DNA of 49,692 nucleotides from Acidimicrobiales bacterium. Lineage in GTDB: Bacteria > Actinomycetota > Acidimicrobiia > Acidimicrobiales > SHLQ01. The notes below the pieces were generated by a model. That model saw nothing but the letters and a program-made list of their open reading frames with translations, made no database searches and was not told where the DNA came from. Each line of letters opens with the position of its first letter. Positions within the stretch are counted from its first letter, which is position 1. The stretch lies in contig JAHDDK010000008.1 of NCBI GenBank assembly GCA_020629375.1, positions 62,679 to 112,370 on the forward strand, in the 5' to 3' direction. Shown piece after piece: positions 46,101 through 49,692 of the stretch. A program made the translations under genes and the position numbers.

Positions 46101-48496
46101 TCCGTCACGGGTGTGGGATCGGGAATTCGGGTCCAGGATCGCTGTGAGTACGGCGAGCAGTGGGTCGGCGATGCGCCGATGTACGGGACGAAATCCGAAG
46201 CGCCGGTCGCTGGATCGACGTCACCGAAAGCATGCGAAGCGAGCGCCATGAGCTCGGAGTTGTTGTTGTTGACAGCGATATCGGACTTGACCCGAGCGTT
46301 GAAGAACACGTGGAAGCCATGCTTGGACTGTTCGGTTCCGGCGCCCGCAGGACGTGACCAGCTGAACCGCTCAGTGATTCGGACTCGTGCTTTGGTCACT
46401 CCCTGATAGTTGCCATCACCATCGGGATCGAATGCCGACGCAAGCGTTGCGAAATCTTCTGCGTCGACCCACCCCGACGGGCCAGCGTCGGCGTTGTCGC
46501 ACGTGAGGGCGTCATTTTCGACCCCGAACGAGGATCCCGAGTGGTAGTGGACGGGTGCATCGGTGAACTCGACCGTGAACGCGTATGGGCCGGCATCGCC
46601 GCCGAGAGCGGAGTGCTGTCCGCGCCACGCAGCATGGCTTCCGTGACCTTCGCCAGTGACCACGTGCGCCAGAGGACCGGCGTTGGGGGCGGTTCCGTAG
46701 GCGCCGGTAACGGTGTTGTTGTTCCCCCAGGTCTGATCGCCAGCAACCTGGGTGACCGGGATACTCGTCGGGAGTTCGGTGATCTCATAGTGGGCTGGAT
46801 CAAAGGCGAAACACCCGGAGATCGGCGCATCCCAAAGGCTGTTGTCCACCGATGAATTAGTGATCACGTCGCCATGAATCGTCAAGACGGCGCCACGAGG
46901 TGTGCGACCGGTCCGATCGAGCATCGGAACGCCGTCATAGGAATAGGCTTGATGCGAGGGATGCGACCCGGGAAGGTCAGCCATGCCGCCAACGGCGACG
47001 GAGCGAAGATCGGGGCCGACTCGGGGTGCGCCGTAGCGAGCGGTCTCGAGCAGTTGCAGCGGGCCGGGCCGGAACCGAATGTTGTGGTTGATCGTCGAGC
47101 CTGGACTTCCGCCGCCGACCGCAACACCAAAGCCTGCCTTGCGGGTGTTGTTGTTCGGGTTCAGCGGATCGTTGGTGACCGAGTACTCGGGAGTGGTACC
47201 GGTCGAACCGGCGATCTGGTCAGGGGCCACGTCGTCTTCGTCGTCGATGTTCGTGGACGCTTCTTGGGGCGCCAGCGAGTTGTAGAACGCAGCCGCACCG
47301 ACCGACTCGTTGTCGGCTGATGCAACCTCGGCGTCGACCTCGCTCTTCGGGAGGAAGAACGAGGCCTGACCAGTCACGACGTAGGCGCCGGTGCGCTTCA
47401 CACCATCGGCGAAGAGTCGCTCCATCGCCTCATTCGGTGTGACGCCATCGGCCATGGTGGCCGGTGCTGGAACCGTCGCATGACCAGTGACCGTGAGCGG
47501 AATGACCGGGTAGCCATTGGGCGAGGTGACGGCGCCGCACGTCCACGTGCCGGGTGTGATCGGGAAGTCTGCCGATGCTGCATCGTCGAATGCGCCACAG
47601 GCGTTGCGGGCCACGCCGGCCGAGGTGAAGTGTGCTGCGGTTGCGGCCACCGTGTTGTCGGTGAACCCCCAGGCGTGATCGAAGAGATCCAGTGGCACCG
47701 TGTCGTTGATCGGACCCATGCCGGTCATGGGTGCACCGTTCTGGGAATAGTCGATGAGCGCAATCGGGAACACCATGAGGTAGCCCTCGACCCCTGCGTG
47801 CGTGAATGGGCCGTACTGCGTCGGTGCGCCCTTGACCCAGTCGGCGAGCGGTGCTTCCGAAACGGTGAGTGCTTGATCGAGCTGATCGGTCACACCCGTG
47901 GCATCGTCTGCGGTGGTAAGCGTTGTAGTGACGTTGAAGGTCTCGGAGTCGTTCTCGAATCCGATCGAGGCCACCGGCCGGATGGTGCCGTTGCTGCCCT
48001 CGGGTTGATCACCGAGATGGCAAATCAACGTCTGCGGATCGGGGAACGATGAAAGCGTCGGGTCGCATCCGGAGATCATGCCGGTGTCGTCGGGTTCCCA
48101 TTGCGAATGGGCCGGAAGGACGACGGTCAGCACGACGTCTTGCGCCGCGTCTTCGTTGACGTTCCAGTCCACGCGCATGGCATACGTGTCGTATGTCTTG
48201 ATCACCCCGTTCTGCGGTCCTGCGTCCTTGCCAGGTGTGTGAGGCTCGGGGACCGATCCGGTCATCGTGGCGGAGCCGCCAGGATCGGTGTCGTAGGCGC
48301 CGGTTGTACCGACCTCGGTACCGTCGTAGAGGACCGTGATCAGTACTTCGTTCTGCGAGGCGCCAGCTGCGAGAGAGAGCGGTGCGAGCGCAGTCGCCAC
48401 GAGGGCCATGACGAGAAACGCAGCAAGCCGTCGGTACCGGGGCGCCCGATCGGCGGACACACTGTCGACGGCAGTGGGATCGTTGCGGGACAACAT
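40112..48496 (-). CDS. Giant DUF11/SdrD-B repeat surface protein with IAFTG sorting signal
   Basis: A 2794-residue secreted protein. A signal peptide (helix LAAFLVMALVATALAPLSLA) is followed by a unique head of about 1200 residues containing several Cys and no recognisable enzyme motif. Seven DUF11-like modules begin near residues 1257, 1457, 1645, 1839, 2034, 2242 and 2588; each opens with DLxLxK or a close variant, has VTNQG or similar, and ends in an Asp-rich linker with DEDDHD. An SdrD-B-like domain (about 2423-2585, with VGNQVWDDADNNG and GYLFEDLPAGDY) sits before the last module; such domains bind calcium. The C-terminus is IAFTG, a hydrophobic helix and RRR. The start has GAGGAG 8 nt upstream. 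Likely wall-anchored; function unknown. Co-directional with the first giant gene, 110 bp apart. Confidence 0.9.
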   Translation of the reverse strand: MLSRNDPTAVDSVSADRAPRYRRLAAFLVMALVATALAPLSLAAGASQNEVLITVLYDGTEVGTTGAYDTDPGGSATMTGSVPEPHTPGKDAGPQNGVIKTYDTYAMRVDWNVNEDAAQDVVLTVVLPAHSQWEPDDTGMISGCDPTLSSFPDPQTLICHLGDQPEGSNGTIRPVASIGFENDSETFNVTTTLTTADDATGVTDQLDQALTVSEAPLADWVKGAPTQYGPFTHAGVEGYLMVFPIALIDYSQNGAPMTGMGPINDTVPLDLFDHAWGFTDNTVAATAAHFTSAGVARNACGAFDDAASADFPITPGTWTCGAVTSPNGYPVIPLTVTGHATVPAPATMADGVTPNEAMERLFADGVKRTGAYVVTGQASFFLPKSEVDAEVASADNESVGAAAFYNSLAPQEASTNIDDEDDVAPDQIAGSTGTTPEYSVTNDPLNPNNNTRKAGFGVAVGGGSPGSTINHNIRFRPGPLQLLETARYGAPRVGPDLRSVAVGGMADLPGSHPSHQAYSYDGVPMLDRTGRTPRGAVLTIHGDVITNSSVDNSLWDAPISGCFAFDPAHYEITELPTSIPVTQVAGDQTWGNNNTVTGAYGTAPNAGPLAHVVTGEGHGSHAAWRGQHSALGGDAGPYAFTVEFTDAPVHYHSGSSFGVENDALTCDNADAGPSGWVDAEDFATLASAFDPDGDGNYQGVTKARVRITERFSWSRPAGAGTEQSKHGFHVFFNARVKSDIAVNNNNSELMALASHAFGDVDPATGASDFVPYIGASPTHCSPYSQRSWTRIPDPTPVTDPSAHNDIQTTTGWCNHAYRDDGVDSFDETDLVDWDNSSWTFATSRPGPDPRQFDGTYDASGTMVYIVGAELGLVKDNLDGLTDVKDNGELVQFRIRPSIVGSSLEALTDVRLEDPLPSNYQFVRVVQQPATGTGCAFSGGSINCQFSEPNPTVDSDPALPAGLAGGWEDELIIEVRVVGAIANPDYPTQITNTATIRSSGLGPWDETAGEFTGTIGAANKSRSNSAASYMPLPADQGAIVKAVDTLDGACDRHPTQDPMPAGWEGACSTIGHDENMSFVLSLTNEGNTQFTNIEIVDVFPHNADGTEPASGTNVQGGSPTTLGDGRTPGSDYDGTLGFVSVTPVANAAGVTTWVTGDDPTTISRDPAVTVGQGVNTWCDAPGGTVQSGAGSCPATPADVTATYSVVDGPLNPARTMQLRLTLDPEDSTCDDHWTNTFGARVDQILLPIRSNDVTVMVECEFDLALTKTIDPAFTPGADWITEGSTTVPFVIEVTNQGDPVEDFDITDYVDTNVWSFAPGDNPNGATTGTGTGAGLPFTWDPTDPAKPVASIDGRFDDGDTLQIPVVLTIEDIVAGAMVNTAEISYFDFDGDPSNGDSDPDNPNNPTSGPLTDEDSTPDDTDGGVDGEDPDGDMVDDDTSGDGTDGGDEDDHDSAIVPVYDLELIKVARDPGVDVTTTPWHATFDITVTNQGDGDVYLVDVIEYPPAGLTLDAAATSALWTAEGLTGITNSGSTFTIAGPIVGGTSVTFPVVFDIVDLTAAPYVNAAEIAAFDTDADPGNPADPFAQDVDSTPDTTNDYVDADGDGIDDDGDVIDHTDPNYDPDDDGDVHEATPGDEDDHDIAELALPIDLALQKRIDPTDPDLLDGVTQGDELTFFIEVFNQAGPVEDFHVTDYVSASWVFDPALNLPGTTTGDQMLPFTWDVTDPTAPVAMVDGALDTFESVVIPVVLVVDISDVADGLYNYAEISYFDDDGDPSNGDSDPDNPNNPASGPLADIDSEPDQDNDDPMTDDEVDENAVTGDTSGDGIVDEDDHDQAFTRWWDLELIKERSSTQPYVVDPSASPLQVSFDITVNNQGPEDAVNITVLDTPPAGLTFNSVTGAVFTDAADGAATVTSSAPNEMTISQLTAEGQVTFTVIYDLDLATAALPSVNTAEISGMEAEWDPDGPFGPLESGIYPVADIDSTPDTDPTNDAITADGTTDAADSHNTLDNDPDGDGNLHNADGQDEDDHDTEAFVLPWDLALAKTFVSADSPLVPNGTVTMHITVTNQGPAVENIDVVDYLDPAMWSAFEAGLNPDGPVDAASTVAAPFMVTWDATDPQNPIAQLAPVTAGDKLGFGETIVITITARIADPFDTSQPLVNGAEISRFDDDGDATNGDSDPDNPDNPASGPLTDVDSTPDDENGNGTGEGDDLVDDDIDGNGDGGDGNTTSGDEDDHDIVGIPIMDLAMRKSVDPSTVFPVVPGGDVTFLLEIINQGNTHVTNMSLIDYVDLAMWDAFDAADNPAGTTGGDAALTYTWAANANGQDGDVSITGVLAPGETVTVPVTLTIALSADLETLSNSAEIAGSTASDADGTEITNPDGSTVVDVDSTADDTNDDPVTDDIVDGTDGDEDDHDVALVEPPTYSVGNQVWDDADNNGMVDPGEDPIEGVVVHLFGDADGDGQPDDLNNDGVIDENDAIATTTTDADGGYLFEDLPAGDYIIGIAPENFDEGGPLDDWVSSDPTSTDANDDIDDNDDGTPCGCADGYVYSSTVTLDDTEPTGETGLANDPNNPDVLSNTTVDFGFWKPTYDAALEKRLADGQSTNVTVGDDVDFTIEIFNQGNVALTDVEVIDYVPTGMTLNDSDWTDNGDGTATIIVAGPIDPGAAMTVDVTMTITAAGSLENHAEIAGSTPIGPDGEPLVEPDGSVIDDIDSTPDTDNTDVLSDGVTNSNADGGDEDDHDVASLTAVNPPAPPSAIAFTGRESNTGLGLGVALLWMGFLILAAERFARRRSS
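40211..40225 (-). other. IAFTG sorting motif (LAXTG-like)
   Basis: Encodes IAFTG at residues 2758-2762, then a hydrophobic segment and ARRR at the C-terminus. Ala in place of Pro recalls the LAXTG signal of class E sortases in actinobacteria, differing from the LPFTG of the neighbouring giant protein. Confidence 0.75.
40271..44161 (-). repeat. Seven periodic DEDDHD-encoding units
   Basis: Nearly identical 18-bp stretches encoding DEDDHD (complement of GTCGTGGTCGTCTTCGTC and variants) occur at 44144-44161, 43581-43598, 42998-43015, 42407-42424, 41786-41803, 41252-41269 and 40271-40288. Spacing is about 530-620 bp, widening to 981 bp where the SdrD-B-like domain is inserted. Confidence 0.88.
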
Positions 48497-48531
48497 GTGA
48501 GAGGCTCCTCAGGGGGGGGTCCCTCTCGTAT
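48497..48531 (-). promoter_or_regulatory. Leader of the second giant gene: C8 tract and hairpin around the ribosome binding site
   Basis: Minus-strand order is GAGAGG (48527-48522), a C8 run (48519-48512), GAGGAG as Shine-Dalgarno, CCTCTC (48504-48499), then AC and ATG. GAGAGG and CCTCTC can pair, placing the C8 run and Shine-Dalgarno in one hairpin. The rest of 48532-48589 has no gene and no clear promoter. Confidence 0.5.
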
Positions 48532-48589
48532 TCGGCAAAATTTGCTCGACCGTGAGCCATTCGGCACCGGGTCGATCTGCCCACGCCGT

Positions 48590-49588
48590 CTATCGAGGGT
48601 GATCGTCCTTCGAGCTCCGCAGGTCGCACGCATCGTCGGCGAGCCCCTGGCCCGCTTCGCCGTAGAGGTTCCTGGCGACATCGACTCCCGCGTGCTCCAG
48701 TTGGTCAACCTCGTCGTCTTGAGTTGCGGTGGCGGCGATCTGCACGGTGAGCAGAAACTCGCGAACCCATTTGACCGCAACGAGGTTCGCTTCGTGGTCA
48801 CTCATGGCGAGCACGACGAGATCGATTCGAGGGTCGAGGCACAGCCGGCCCCAGAACTCGACGTCGAGCGCGTCGCCTCGAACCACCCGTCGTCCGGCTT
48901 CGACGTTGGCCTCGACCGTCACCGTGCTGCGGTCGACGCCAAGGACGACGTCGCCTCGCCGGATCACCAGCTCGTCGTAGGCGCCCGCTCCGATCCGTCC
49001 CATCCCGAAGACGATCACCTGGGCGTCGTCGTGGGGTTCGATGAGGGCATCATCGGGTTGGATGACCGGCCGCTCGAATCGGGCCAACAGAGGTTGGACG
49101 CGGGCGTACAACTCGTATCGCTTGGTGTTGAGCGGTGAGGCGACGACGAATGACGCAGCGACCGCAACGGCGATCGACGATGTCCATTGCTCGTCGATCA
49201 TCGAGCGTTCGACTCCGATCAAGGCGACGATCAGGCCGAATTCGCTGTACGACGCAAGGCTGAGCGACGTGTGCCATGCCGTACGCGCCCGAAACCCGAA
49301 CGTCGTGATCAACGCCACGAAGCCAGCCGTCTTCAGCGGTAGGAGTGCGAGCACGACGAGCGCCAGAACGAGGTCCGGTCCAGCAGGCGGACCGCCCAAG
49401 CCGATCGACAAGAAGAAGCCGATCAACAACACGTCCTTCAGGTCGAGCAGTGTCTTCGCGAGCTCTGGAGCTCGAGAGTGATTGGCGAGAGTGAAGCCGA
49501 TGACCAGCGCGCCGAGGTCGGCTTTGACCCCGACACGATCGAATGCCTCCGCCCCCACCCCGACGGCGAGGGCAAGACCGAGCAGCAA
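48590..49588 (-). CDS. CPA2-type cation/proton antiporter with TrkA-N domain, N-terminus missing
   Basis: About 332 residues of a Kef-like antiporter are readable. The N-terminal third is membrane-spanning, with VKADLGALVIGFTLANHSRAPELAKTLL and LKDVLLIGFFLSIGL, matching the second half of a Na+/H+ exchanger transport domain. The C-terminal part is a TrkA-N domain with VIVFGMGRIGAGAYDELV and VLGVDRS, which binds a nucleotide to gate transport. The stop is TAG at 48590. The first roughly 200 residues of the usual protein are missing: the frame, opened here at a TTG at 49588, runs back only to an in-frame TGA at 49667-49669. It is therefore truncated, frameshifted, or affected by the window or contig edge. 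The giant gene starts 93 bp downstream. Confidence 0.7.
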   Translation of the reverse strand: MLLGLALAVGVGAEAFDRVGVKADLGALVIGFTLANHSRAPELAKTLLDLKDVLLIGFFLSIGLGGPPAGPDLVLALVVLALLPLKTAGFVALITTFGFRARTAWHTSLSLASYSEFGLIVALIGVERSMIDEQWTSSIAVAVAASFVVASPLNTKRYELYARVQPLLARFERPVIQPDDALIEPHDDAQVIVFGMGRIGAGAYDELVIRRGDVVLGVDRSTVTVEANVEAGRRVVRGDALDVEFWGRLCLDPRIDLVVLAMSDHEANLVAVKWVREFLLTVQIAATATQDDEVDQLEHAGVDVARNLYGEAGQGLADDACDLRSSKDDHPR

Positions 49589-49692
49589 GCGTCGTCTGCT
49601 TCGGCAACCTCGAGGTGCTGCGAACCCTCGTGCCGAAACGGAAGCGACGCGAACGGCTGCCGGAGATCAAGCCGCTCGAGACAGATCTCGAA

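Noticed and set aside
49591..49692. Plus-strand partial gene at the right edge
   Set aside because: Composition looks coding-like, but only about 34 codons are visible, with no start signal or recognisable family; kept as a point under the antiporter finding, not as a feature.

Overview
The window is about 50 kb of high-GC DNA with dense, mostly minus-strand genes, many GTG starts and several 4-8 bp gene overlaps. The gene set (F420 genes fbiA/fbiB, a DUF3499 protein, a DUF5719 protein, an AccA3-type acyl-CoA carboxylase subunit, a mycobacterial-type SahH and a LytR-CpsA-Psr protein) indicates an actinobacterium. UDP-xylose synthesis and giant DUF11 surface proteins would suit Acidimicrobiia (Ilumatobacter-like), but that class assignment is inference. 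I saw no tRNA, rRNA, CRISPR array, insertion sequence or phage gene, and no gene-free stretch longer than 300 bp.

Left part (1-9.9 kb, minus strand): partial sahH, manA, a Trm112-like protein, manB, a GtrA-glycosyltransferase 2 fusion overlapping a large GT-C/PTPS-related membrane protein, a small zinc-ribbon protein, a CPBP protease and a DUF3499 protein. Divergent from these run ftsH and a membrane-tethered thioredoxin-like protein (10.0-12.5 kb).

Middle (12.5-31.3 kb): a DUF5719 protein is translationally coupled to a GT2-membrane fusion. Divergent from them is a plus-strand run of an Rmd-like SDR, cofD/fbiA, a CofE-only fbiB, and, after a 66-bp gap, a nucleotidyltransferase. A long minus-strand run follows, birA > LCP > UDP-glucose dehydrogenase > UDP-xylose synthase > three GT4 enzymes > His-rich membrane protein, with the biotin-carboxylase/BCCP gene divergent from birA. 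The set looks like sugar-nucleotide supply, polyprenyl-phosphate glycosylation and attachment of an envelope glycopolymer containing GlcA/Xyl and perhaps deoxymannose. Gene content and order recall the Mycobacterium tuberculosis Rv3248c-Rv3285 region (sahH, manA, pmmA, fbiA/fbiB, LCP, birA, accA3).

Right part (31.3-48.5 kb, minus strand): two giant secreted, repeat-built surface proteins of 2892 and 2794 residues fill 17 kb. The first has about 20 DUF11-type modules, 19 of them with one close cysteine pair, and ends in an LPFTG sorting signal. The second has a long unique head, seven DUF11-like modules each followed by an Asp-rich linker with a DEDDHD motif, one SdrD-B-like domain, and an IAFTG (LAXTG-like) sorting signal. 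Its leader holds a C8 homopolymer inside a predicted hairpin next to the ribosome binding site. The window ends in a CPA2-type cation/proton antiporter with a TrkA-N domain whose N-terminal half is missing or frame-disrupted.
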